A program made the translations under genes and the position numbers. Below, piece after piece: positions 13,101-24,250 of a stretch of DNA of 64,000 nt. Location of the stretch: contig JBOZIK010000001.1 in assembly GCA_051453625.1 (NCBI GenBank), positions 273,073,768-273,137,767 of the forward strand. Reading direction: 5' to 3'. Source of the DNA: Welwitschia mirabilis. Taxonomy: Eukaryota > Gnetophyta > Gnetopsida > Welwitschiales. The notes under the pieces were generated by a model. The model made no database searches. It saw only the letters and a program-made list of their open reading frames with translations, and was not told the origin of the DNA. Position 1 is the stretch's first letter, and every line of letters starts with the position of its first letter.

Positions 13101-14231
13101 ATATAAACTTATTATTAATATATAATAACACTACATTTTGATATCATTTTAGGTTCATATCCATGGTACTATACAAATGCATACATACATATTTATTAAT
13201 GTTATATTGAATTAGTTTTAATTTATTAAACTTATGAATTCACTAGTTTATGCAATTATATTAAAGGTTATCTACTATAATATTTTGTATAAATATTTCC
13301 ATAATCTTGTCATATAGTTTGGTTTGAAATAATTATTTTTATGTTAAATTCTTATTGTATTTACTTAATTTCATCAAATTTTATACATTGAAGTACTTTG
13401 GATAGTAGTACCATTGTATTGTTGTTATTAAAATAGTTTTTGTAGTATAAAAATTTATTTTAAATAAACTTGATGATTACTCTCTTTCAATTTAACTTTA
13501 TTATTATTTTCCCTTGATACTTCATTACACTGATTCCATTACTCTTAATCCATCTTATTAGTTTTTTGTACTTGTCTTAGAGCTACCTACTTCATGTGGA
13601 ATATTATTATTCTCCTTTATGTTTGTTTTATCAATTTTTTTAATAAGTTTACTTTATTATATTCTAATTTAATATAGGTTTTTATTCTTTCAAAAAAAAT
13701 TAGAGTATTAAATAGAAAAAACCCTTTTTTCCCCATGCTATAAATAATGACTTATCTTAGATCTAAATTCTTTTAAAACAAAAATTTAAAAATTTTAATG
13801 GAATAGTTTATCATATATCTATGAATGTGTATCCAAGTAACAGATCTAATGCATTAATACGATCTATCCACAAGTGATAAAAAACTCTTTTTCTTTTATT
13901 CTATCTCCTTTAGTACTATTTGATAGTCCCACAATACTAATGAGGATAATGGATTAATGACTAGGGTTCATGTGCTTCTTATTATGTGTAAACTATAACC
14001 CTAACAATACTATATACTACATAAATGGCTACCATAGCATGGCATAATAGTTGTTACCATTACCAACTAGTACACCCACACTATCTTAGACTAACTTTTT
14101 TTTAATAATCACATAAATCCACCTAGGTTGGAATGGTGGTTCTAGAATAGTTTGTGGTGAAAAAAATGTTATTCATGTAGGAGTCATCTATACTCATGAA
14201 GATATGCATATATTCATCTCCATATAACATC
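10136..14231. other. AT-rich region with degenerate repeats, no gene seen
   Basis: 10136-10450 may be the remainder of the copia LTR. From about 10900 to 13000 a loose unit recurs, marked by phrases like CTTTATATGAA, CTATATATGATGATACTAA and TATCCATGGCACT near 11215, 11395, 11600, 12485, 12720 and 12850. Units differ greatly in spacing and sequence, so this is an old, eroded repeat. No coding frame was recognised. From 13000 to 14231 I see nothing else. Confidence 0.4.
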
Positions 14232-14470
14232 TAATCATCCCTTATGAAAGAAATTCTTACATATGTTATAATGTTTTGAAATTAGTATGATAAGTACATT
14301 TTCATATTGATTTCTTACTTTTCATGAGTGATGCCTAATAGAGACATGCATAATTCCATAATAAATCAAAGTGATATAAATGTTTTTAGTCTATATAGCA
14401 TGTGTATTCCTTATAAAATAATGGTCTTACATATAACATCTCATTCCTATACTGTAAATTTATTATGGAG

Positions 14471-14506
<36 letters not shown>

Positions 14507-14595
14507 CCTCATAGAAAGTGATGCTTACATATGCTTTAATTTCTTAAGACTAGTATAGATAGTGCATTTTTGTGCTAATTATCTATGTTTTACAT
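14232..14595 (+). repeat. tandem repeat flanking element E5, with a (TA)n run
   Basis: About 14232-14340 and 14503-14595 are diverged copies of one unit (start ATYCCTYATRGAAAG, end TTTTACAT or TTTTCAT). They are separated by a segment holding a (TA)n run at 14467-14503. A third related unit, 24262-24389, lies on the other side of E5 in the same orientation and also ends TTTTTACAT. E5 therefore appears to have inserted into a pre-existing tandem array. Confidence 0.55.
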
Positions 14596-15852
14596 TGTTC
14601 ATGATGAAATATGGCTACACTTGTGTTTGTTATCAATGTATGATAAACTACAAGGTTATCCTAGGGATACAAACCTTACATGATTAAAAACCCAACTTTT
14701 ACCAATAATACTAAGACTTATATTTATAATATAGTACTAGTGTTGTCTTTCTCATGGATAGATGTCATAAACTATTAGTAAAGAAATCGTAATAATAATT
14801 ATTATAAGAGATTAAAAATGTGTAAGAGAACTAGAAATGGGACATAGAATCAATACTAGAATGATAACTATAAGAAAATAAAAAGTATTTAATTAAATTC
14901 ATGTAGATTCTAATCAATCTCAAGCATAGTGGCATAATTTCTCCATCATAGACATGAGGCTTATGTAACTCTCACTTGAGCCCATTGACATAATTTCATC
15001 CATAACATATAATGGGGTAATGTCCTCAATCCACTAGCATTCACAAAAATAATATTATAAGCATGAAAATTAATGATCTTTCAAGATTTATTAAACAATA
15101 ATTTAGGTTATTTAAGATAAAATCAAAAGGAGAATCATTAGAAGATCTTGAAGTAATAACATTCCTTAGACAATCCTAAGCATAACAAGTATGAGATCCA
15201 TTAAAACTTAATATCAAAGTAATGCACTAAGAAAAGAGCAAGTAACACTTTATTATTAATGAATTAAAGTATATAATCCATGAAGAGTACTCATACTAAT
15301 TCATATACTGTTATGCTATCTTAAAAGCTATCGCATTCCTAATGGAAATTTTAAAAAGAACACATGACTAAAGCTCTAATATCTCTTATGCAAATGATTA
15401 ATCATAATATTACTTCAAGTGAAGTAAAGTAGGGTATTAATAGGCATAAATGAGGGTTATCAATTAGAGTTTCTAAGGCCTAATGCAATCATTCTTTAGA
15501 ATATCAAAATAATAAAGTCATCCTTTAGTATGAGATCAATTTGAGGGGTTTTTTAAACTAATATTCATCATTTATCATCTACTTTTAGAAATTACCCAAA
15601 TGGATTACTTGAAACAATAAGTTTAGGAATATAAGTATGGATTCATTCTACTCATAGTAACTATCATTACCACTGTTAAAATTGGCATTGCCATCAATAA
15701 TACTTTGCACTCCTCCATAATCTATCATAATGCTCTAGAGCATGCAAATATCCTATAACATAATAGTGTTAAGGTAGATCATTAGTAAAACTAGATTTCC
15801 ATGTCCTTAAGAATAATAAATACGTAAAAATATAATGATTATCAATTAAGCA
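14596..15852 (-). repeat. 3' LTR of E5
   Basis: It aligns by eye with 22999-24250 along its whole length. Landmarks are ATCAATGTATGA near 14632, CCCAACTTTTACCA near 14691, AGAAATGGGACAT near 14831, and AGTAATGCACTA near 15217. On the minus strand it is preceded by a purine-biased stretch (AAGAAGAAATTTTGG) near 15877-15863, a candidate polypurine tract. Confidence 0.85.
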
Positions 15853-18800
15853 TGCTAACAATTCCAAAATTTCTTCTTGTAAATATGTTAATTTTTACAT
15901 GTTATCATACCCATTGACTAATCTTTTGCTAGTTCCTTAGTGAAAAATGTGTATCATAGATTAGTTAGCATAGTAAAAATTAAAAATCAAATACATTAAG
16001 TAATAATCAAGAAATGATGAAGGAATTTAAAAATTATCTTAGCTAATTTAATTCAAAAATTTAACCTAAGAAAAATAAGAGAGCAAGAAAAACAGGTACT
16101 TAAGTACAAATGTTACTCCCTCCAATCAAAGCTAATATTTATCTTTAAAATTTGAATTCTATAAAAATTAAAATGAAAAAGTAATGATGAATGAATTACG
16201 CATATTTTGCTATAATTAAAAAGTGAAAATGCTAAAAGTCGAATATGCAATCCATATGTAAATTAAAAAATATAAAATATATACTAATGCAAAAGGAAGA
16301 CTAAAAATCAAAATGATTCTTTAATTTTAATGATTTAAATCTATAAATTTAAAATTTATGCTACAAAGATAATTAGAAAATAACTAAAAACAATGATACA
16401 TGAGGAATGAAGTATAATGTTTTAGGAATGACAAAATACTTGATTAGTTTAAATCTGTCAATTTCTATAAATTTTCAACACAAACCTGACTACTAGAAAA
16501 ACTATAAATGAATCATAGGATCTCTCAATTAAATGGGTTATGATCTATTTAGGATAATATAATGACACTAGTTAGAGAAGTTAATGACATCATCTCTACC
16601 AAGAATTATGCATTGAGTGTTATATTATAAATCCTAAAAACCAAGTTAAAATATTTTAGTTAAGTAATATTTTATAATAAAAACTAAATTAATAAAAATA
16701 GGGATTTGTATTCATTTTACATTAAATAAAAAAGGCATTACAATAAGAGAAAATGTAATTACAATGTACTTACAAAAATGTAAAAAATATATATGGAGAA
16801 GAATGAGTAAGTATAAAAGACAGAGTGTGGGGGGAATTTAGCTTATGGATATTTCATGAGAAGTTAACTTTTCCAAATTTTAATTTATATCTTATTATTT
16901 CTTTAATATATCCTTTTGTTTTATATCTCCTTTTATTTCTTATCAATCTTTTTCATTTTAGGCCATATTTTTCCAACCCAAGTCCTTTGTGCTTTTGGTA
17001 CTTCCTCCAAGAAGGTATCACGAACTAGTGGAGGAATGATGATGAGTGGTGCAAGGAGGAGTACAATAATATGGAGAAGAAGAGGCATGAGAATATTCAT
17101 CAATAGAAGCTTTCTTCTTTCTTCTTATAGTAAGTAAAGAGTAAAAAGAGAAAGGAACTTGAGGAGAAGGAGGATTTTTTTAAGGATGTTCTTCTTCTTC
17201 TTAAATCTCCTAAAGATACCTTAGAATCTAATCTTCATTTTTATATTTACTAAGTTAAAAAATCATTTTAGGGGTTATTATTTGCTATAATAATAAAAAG
17301 AAATTTGGCCATTTCAAAGAACTTACTATCATAGATGATCTTAATCATATCAAAATGACTATTGCAAGTGCCAATGACATGTGATGTAGGTTAAACATTT
17401 TAAATAATAAATCTGAAAAGTATTAATTGATTCTCATAAAGGTATTTATAAGGTAAGGTTTCTTCCCTATTTGGTGCATATTCTACATTAAGTATTTAAC
17501 AATAAAAACTATTGGATTTTATAATCATAAAAAGTAGATTATCATAATATCTAGTTCCTATTAAATCATGTAGATTACTAAGAAAACTAACAAATAAAGT
17601 GTGATGTGTCGAGGAATGAATTACCTAATGGTTATCTTCATATATTTTTACACTTCAATATAACTACAAAACTATCCCTAAAAAGTAGTAAGTACCATCT
17701 TCCTTTAATAAGTAGTTCTAATTCCTTGCCTTAATTTTGTTAAGATAGAAAGGTAGAAACAGAGTAAGGAAGGATGTGAAAATTATTTTCTTAAAAAATT
17801 CTTTTACTCTTCTAATCATAATGGCATAAAATAATAGAATCAAAATAAAATAAAAAGGAAATACAATTGAAATAAATATTAGAAAGCAAGTTAGGGTATA
17901 AACATGGATTGGAAGAAAATAAAAGGAACTTAGAATTCAAAAATTCTTAACAACAAACTAAGAAACCATAGGATCTTGTAATTGGGATAAAGACAAATAG
18001 ATCATAAAACTAGTAAGAATACAAAAAGACATCAATATAGTGTAAATATATAGGTTGGACAAATGCAAGATGTATGGTAGTAGTGAGTGGATTATAGAAA
18101 ACATGAGTGCATAGTGTTATGATGGACTCAAAATTCATATCTTTTATAAAAAGTGGATGAAATTTGATTCATTAAATGATTAAAGTTTATAAATGATTCT
18201 AGTTGGGTATCCCTTAGACATATATATGGATAGAAGTGTCAAATCATACGAAACACAATTTATTTCTTAATGTGTTTTTTCATAAAAAGAAAAACAAAGT
18301 AATACAACTTAAAAATAATGAATGTAATGGTAATGCGATAAAATAGATGAATGGAATAACAAATATTATCATGCATCCTATGAATAAATGAGAAATGATG
18401 AATGTAAGATAATGGACCTAATTTATTTACATAATCTTGGTGTATCCTTTACCAAGAAAAAGAAAAACATTAATAAAGTAAATTTTCTACATTTATAAGT
18501 AGCCCAAAAATCTTAAGTTTAATTTCTTAAAATAAGAAAATAAAAAAATATGTATAATTTGACCTTAATTTCATTCATTTCCCTTACTCTTACATGGGCA
18601 TTTAAGTTTTAAACATTTAATCTTATTGAGCATTTCATATTTTGATAGTTCCTTCTCATGGTTTTAACATGTTGTACTAGAAGGATTTAAGTTTACATTA
18701 CTAGCAATTGTCTATAGTCCTAATGAAGATAAATGTATTACAAATGAATTATTAGAGTTAAATTTCTATTAGGCATTCATAGGCACTATGTAATTAACTA

Positions 18801-19190
18801 AATCTAATAAAAATGGTTATAAATAAACATGTTAAAAGAACTACAAGATTTTTATTGATTTGCTTTACTCTTATTATTGTATTTTTTTTCTTTTCATATT
18901 CATATCACATGAAATAGAATCATTAGCCCATTATCCTAATATAAAAATAATATCATCCCCATGAATGCTTTGAAATAAAGAAACACCATGAAATAATAAA
19001 ATCTACCTTTTTCCTTGATTCTAAATTTAAGATTTCTAATGCACTCAAGTCTTAACAAAGATCTTAATAATTTAAAGAACTAACTAATGAGAAAGCAAAA
19101 GCCTATAAAATCACAATTAAACTTTAAAAATATAAGAGATCTCTTGATTCATAAATTAAAGAAAAGAACATTAAGGAGGATCATTAAGTC
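15853..19190. other. E5 interior, 3' region without recognisable pol
   Basis: No RT, RNase H or integrase motif was found on the minus strand. On the plus strand, 16960-17210 is coding-like. After a TTTTAG acceptor-type site near 16961 it reads in one frame WRNDDEWCKEEYNNMEKK and later KSKKRKELEEKEDFFKD. This is lysine/glutamate-rich and unlike its AT-rich surroundings. I do not recognise it; it could be a captured exon or an unrelated element. The rest is AT-rich without features. Confidence 0.4.
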
Positions 19191-20480
19191 TCATAAAATC
19201 ATCAAATGATGGAAGGGGTAGATGTAATGTGAATGATCAAGGATTATATCAGGTGATTTGAATGAGTGAAAATGTCTAAAGCATGAATAGAATGAATGTT
19301 TATGAATATGAGTTTGTATCAAGAGATAATCCATAAACACATGAGGACTTTTCGTAGTTTGATCCAAATATCTTAAGTTAAGAGTATGTAATTTTAATTT
19401 AAACTTATTTGATAAAATCAAGTAAGGCTCATAAGAAGGATCTCCCACTCTTGATGTAAAGGAAAAATCTAAAGGCTTAGGATTTTTAAACTCAAATGGA
19501 TAGGCTAAATTATCAGGTCACAAATTAGTCCTAGAAATGATTCTAGGAAAAGACTCCATATATGAGCTAAAGAACTTAGAAAGGATATAAAATAATACTA
19601 ATTAAAGTTTTAACATTCTAGCTCATAATAGGACCATACTATTTCTTTCTCTTTGTTAACTGTTAAATCTTGTAAGACATTTTTTTCTAGATGAAGATAC
19701 AAATGAACTAGAAACCAAATAGTAAGAAAGGCTATCATTGAATATATATCTCAAATCCTTAAGACATATGTCCATATCAAGAAAAGAATAATTTTTAGAA
19801 TTATCAAGTGAATCATAGTGAGAAAAAAAATAAAGTAAAGGGTAAATGTTTTTATTATATGAAGGAGGACTAAGATCATTATCAAGACTTTGAATAAACT
19901 CTACTCCTTATAAATCATTAGGTTTCTTCATAATGTTAAAGGTATTTAACTCAATAGTTATGTTACTAAATGAAATATTTATAAGACCCTTAATAGAGGG
20001 AATTAGAAGTAGCAAAAACATTCTTTCTAAGATGAGTGAAATGGTATAACTTCTAGTTTTCTTCATCTATAAATATACAAAGTCCATAGAAAAGTAATAA
20101 TTTCCTACTTAAATAATCACATCCTCTATTATTTCCAAGGGCATTTTAAAAGATTTCTCAACCAACTTTCATTAGAGTTTAATATTGTTAAGATAGTTTG
20201 GACCAAGTTCCTTGTAGATTAGATATGCTAAAAGGCTAAAATTAGCTCTATGATCTCATAAGGAGTTTTAAAAGTTTATGTTTCTAATTGTAATGGCTAT
20301 GACAGGGCTTCAAAATCTTTACATTTTGGAGTATTTGGTTTTGAATAATGGCATTAGACTTGTGAGTTAAAAAAGCTTTAATTTTCACATTCATCCTTCT
20401 TCTGATAGTACATATATCTTTTAAGAATTTAATATATGAAGGTACTTATCTGAGAGCTTTCAAAAGAGGGGTATTTCTCT
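19190..20480 (-). pseudogene. Ty3/gypsy protease region of E5
   Basis: Reading down the minus strand from 20480, the segment before the protease shows VPSYIKFLKDICTIRRR followed by KIKAFLTHKSNAIIQNQ. These match the gypsy gag-protease linker pattern (VPxYxKFLKDLCTxKRK, VSAIIQN). Below that come YKELGPN near 20220 and MPLEIIEDVII with YYFSMDFVYL near 20150-20060, the usual GIIEDVLVxVxxFxxPVDFVVL stretch. A 19448-19191 open stretch contains KLKLHTLNLRYLDQTTKSP, similar to the LELKPLPxxLRYAYLGxxET linker ahead of RT. RT itself does not follow. Several stops and frameshifts are present. Confidence 0.8.
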
Positions 20481-20559
20481 TCACTTCCTTAAAAAATTCT
20501 AGTGATTCTTATTGATTTTTAGCCAAGTGAATGTCTATAAGATTTTACAAAAGTTTAAA

Positions 20560-21900
20560 GATTCTTTATATGTTCAAATAACTTCTTTTACTTCATGTTT
20601 CTATTCTACATCTTTTTTACTTTGAGGCTTAATTTATTGTACTTCTTCTTCTTGTGCTTTTTATATTTTATCTTTGTGTTGATTTATTTTTTTACTCTTG
20701 AAATGGATAACATTCATTTCCTTGATTTGTAACTCTTCCATCAACTTACAACTACAAGGCTTAGGATCATATGTAGTAAGAATCATATACTTCTCATATT
20801 AGTTAAGTCATATGAGGATATGTATGGTGGTTTTACTTATATGATACATATTTTAATCTACATTGGCAATGTGGAAGAGGGTTGTTGGTTAAATTATTAT
20901 TGTGAAGTATTAATATGATGTTAAGCTTCCATGAACCTATAAAGTATAGCCTTTAGGAAGTTAAAATTTGAAGGAGAATTGGATCTTTTAGGTTGATTAT
21001 TAAATGCTTAATTGGGATTTTCCTATTTATAGGAGAAATTTAGGTGACTTGTCCATCTAGGATAGTAATTGTTTCAATAGGAATTATTTACTCTTCGATT
21101 TTACCATTATTGTCTCTTATCATTTATTTTCTTTTTATTATACCTTTAATTATGAGGATGAATGGGTAATTGAAAGTTTCATGAGGATATATACTAGCAA
21201 TGTTACAATAAAGAGGTGGATTAATGAGTTTAGAATTATTACTAAGGGTCTTAATTATATTATAATGTTTTTATAAATTTTGCTTGACTTTAGTATTATT
21301 ATGGATTTTAAAGATGCTGATGAGTCTAATAGGCTATTGTGATCATGTTGACTCATTAGGTTTCTCCTAATTCTTTAAGCTTTTAGCTATAGTCTTAAGA
21401 AAATCTTAATGCTCATTAACTTTTAGGTCTATAAATCTACCTCTATACATCACATTGATAATTTACTTATAGTTATATGAAAGTCCTTAACAAAATAAAC
21501 TTATGAATCTTACTTGCTTAAAACCATGTTATGGGCATTTAAGAAATAGATTTTTAAGTCTTTATAGGGTGTAGGAGCAGGTTGTACTATTTTTTTATTG
21601 GATGTTTATGATATTTCATCTAATGGCATGGGTCTTGTAACTAGAAAATAATTTTCTAATAAAATCTTGATTAAGTTTAGTACAAGTAGTGATAGAAATA
21701 CATTTTAAGATGTATAACTAAGATTTTACTTTCACTTTAGGAAAAACTGGAATGAAGCTAACCTAACTTCATTAGATATATTAGGTCTTTAAGGAATTGT
21801 AGAGAGGACAAGTTCAAATTTCTTAAGATGTAAGTAAGAATCCTCAAATTCTAAACCATAAGAATATGAAAGAAGTTAAATAATTATTGGTTTTAATTTA
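20560..21900 (-). pseudogene. Ty3/gypsy gag of E5
   Basis: Minus-strand gag landmarks appear in order. EDSYLHLKKFELVLSTIP lies near 21840 (family ENPYSHLREFEEVCSTF), then EVRLASFQFFLK near 21770 (family VRLKLFPFSLKDKAKxW). A PHHGFxxxRFISYFYxGL-like block lies near 21530-21460 and reads HNMVLSK..DS*VYFV in one frame, with QVRFIS-type continuity across frames. ALDFLxxLAE-like residues follow near 21400. The frame is repeatedly broken. Gag would form the particle that packages element RNA. Confidence 0.75.
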
Positions 21901-21999
21901 ATTATCTCATATTTAAGAGGTTGGACAATAAAATAAGGTGTATTTATACATTATCATTGAAGATATTCTTTCAAATTTTATCTTGTTTAATTAAAATTA

Positions 22000-22974
22000 A
22001 TATTACTTATAGATTTGTGAGGTTGAGATTTAAATGGATTATTTTAATTTTCTTAGGATCACTCCATTTCAAGATTGATAGGAATTAGGTGTAATCCACC
22101 ATTATGTTTTATTTCTAGTTCATAAAACATAAACTAACAATCTAAAAAAGTTACATTTTTGAATATATATGATACATTAAAATATTTAAGATGATATAAA
22201 TGTAAGTTTCACTAAATATGAGATTGTTTCATTACAAGAAATAAGCAGCTATAGTGAGGAAAGAAAGTAATGCTAGTAAGTAGGCATAAAAATGTTTTGA
22301 TAAAATATAAAAATGGTGTTATCATGATGACTAATAATATAGAATTATAAGTTATTACAACTAATTTATAATTAAATAGTAAATGGAAATTTTAAAAATG
22401 GATTATACTAAAATAAATACTACAATGCAATGTCATGTAAGAAATCAAAATGTGAACATGAACAATGCAAGTACTATGGCATTTCCCTAATTTTTTTATT
22501 AATGACATCCTTATTTAAAATTTTTCTTGAACTACCTACTTAAAAAGTCACTTGAGATTGAGAAGGGAAGATGCAAGAGAAGAAATGGTAGAGGGAGAAA
22601 GTGAACTGAAGAAATAATTTTTTTCATTAATTTTTTGTATATTTTCTTCAAACCAATAAAATATTAATCCTTGAAAGAGAATTTAATTTTATATTCTAGA
22701 TAATCTTTGTAATGAAACAAAGAAAAGAAAAGGAAAATTAAAAAATCAAAAAGAAAGGAAAAAAAATAAAAAGAAAAATATGTCATTAGATCAAGTTTTG
22801 TTAATCAAGTAGTAGGAATGATCAACACCTATTCACTAGTAATGAAAAATGAAAAAAAGTAAAAAGACACTACAAAGGAATCACTATAAAAGGAAAAAGA
22901 AGAGAATAAAAATAAAAGAAAATAAAAGAACTAGAAAGGGATACATAAATGTAAATTTTATACATGCTCCACTC
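22000..22974 (-). other. E5 leader between primer site and gag
   Basis: AT-rich with A/G-rich runs (22680-22920). No open frame is recognised. It occupies the place of the 5' untranslated leader on the minus strand. Confidence 0.5.
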
Positions 22975-22992
22975 TCCTTGGCAATGATGCCA
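22975..22992 (-). promoter_or_regulatory. primer-binding site of E5 (tRNA-Asp type)
   Basis: On the minus strand the bases read TGGCATCATTGCCAAGGA, six bases inside the LTR end. The Athila/Tat-type primer site complementary to plant tRNA-Asp is TGGCGCCGTTGCCGGGGA. All five mismatches are G-to-A or C-to-T transitions, consistent with deamination. Confidence 0.8.
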
Positions 22993-22998
22993 AAAAAC

Positions 22999-24250
22999 TA
23001 TTTATGATGAAATAGGGTTATGCTTCTATTTATCATCAATGTATGACAAATAGTGAGATCACTTTAGGAGTATAAATCTTACATTGCAAGCCCAACTTTT
23101 ACCATTAATACAAGGACCTCCATTTGTAGTATATTCCTACTGTAATTCTTTGTTAAGAATAGATGTCAAGAACTATCAGTAAAGAATGTATAATAATAAC
23201 AAATATAAGATATTAAAAGTGTGTAAGAGAAATAGAAATGGGACATTGCATTAATACTAGCATAACAACTTTAAGAAAATCATAATTTGTTAATTAAATT
23301 CATGTATCTTATACTTAGCTCAAGCATAATAACATAATCTCATCCCCCATAGACATAAGGCTCATGTAGCTCTAGCTCAAGCATAGGGGCATACGCTTGT
23401 CCACCATAGATGTAAGGGTAATGTTTCTAAGCCATCTAGCTTTCATAGTAAGAATATTATAAGTATGAAAATTACGAGTCTTTTGAGATTCATTAAATAA
23501 AGATTCAAATTATGTAAGATAGAATGAAAACAATAATCACCAAAAGATCTTAAAGTAATAACATGCCTTAGTAATCCTAAACATAAGAAGTTTTAAATCT
23601 ATTAAAACTTAATATCAAAGTAATGCACTAGGGAAATAATATGTAAAACTTTATTATCAAATAAATAAGATCACATAATTAATAAAGAGTACTCATGATA
23701 ATGTATATAGTATCATGCTAGCTTGAAAGGTAGCCCATTCCTAATGGGAGGAACAGAAAGAATGTAAGATTAAAGCTCCAATATCTCTTATATAATATAA
23801 CTAATGATATGATGCCTTTAAGTGAATAAAGTACGATATCTATAGGTCTAGATTAGTGTTTTTAATTAGGGTTTGTAAGGCCTAATGGGATCATTCTTTA
23901 AAATACCCAAAGTGTAAAGGATTGTTATTTAGTAATGAGGCCAATTTGAGGGGTTCTTTGTATAAAATATTCTTTATTTATCATTTGGTTTTATAAATAT
24001 TCTAAATGATTTTTTAATTCAAGAAGATTTAAGAACATATTTATCAACCCATTCTATGCAAAGTAATTAGTTCCACTACTCCTAGAACTAACACTACCAC
24101 CAATAATGCTTGGCACTCCTTCCTATTCTACCATAGATAATGTAAATATCCTACAACATGATAGTGCTAAGGCATATTATTAGTAAAACTACATTTCCAT
24201 GGCCTTAAGCATAATAAAAACATAAATTCATTATGATAATCAATTAAGCA
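22999..24250 (-). repeat. 5' LTR of E5
   Basis: Partner of 14596-15852. It starts TATTTATGATG on the plus strand (3' copy TGTTCATGATG) and ends CAATTAAGCA. Adjacent to the primer site, which fixes the minus orientation of the element. Confidence 0.85.

Larger units (their letters stand above)
14596..24250 (-). mobile_element. Ty3/gypsy element E5, two LTRs, gag-protease only
   Basis: Two direct repeats, 14596-15852 and 22999-24250, have nearly equal lengths (1257 and 1252) and frame a 7.1-kb interior. On the minus strand each LTR begins TGCTTAATTG. The 3' copy ends TGAACA and the 5' copy ends TAAATA. A primer site lies just inside the 5' LTR, and gag and protease remnants follow it on the minus strand. 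I could find no reverse transcriptase, RNase H or integrase between 19190 and 15853, so the element resembles a gag-only non-autonomous derivative. The LTR copies differ at a sizeable fraction of positions, so insertion is old. A clean target duplication could not be fixed. Confidence 0.8.
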
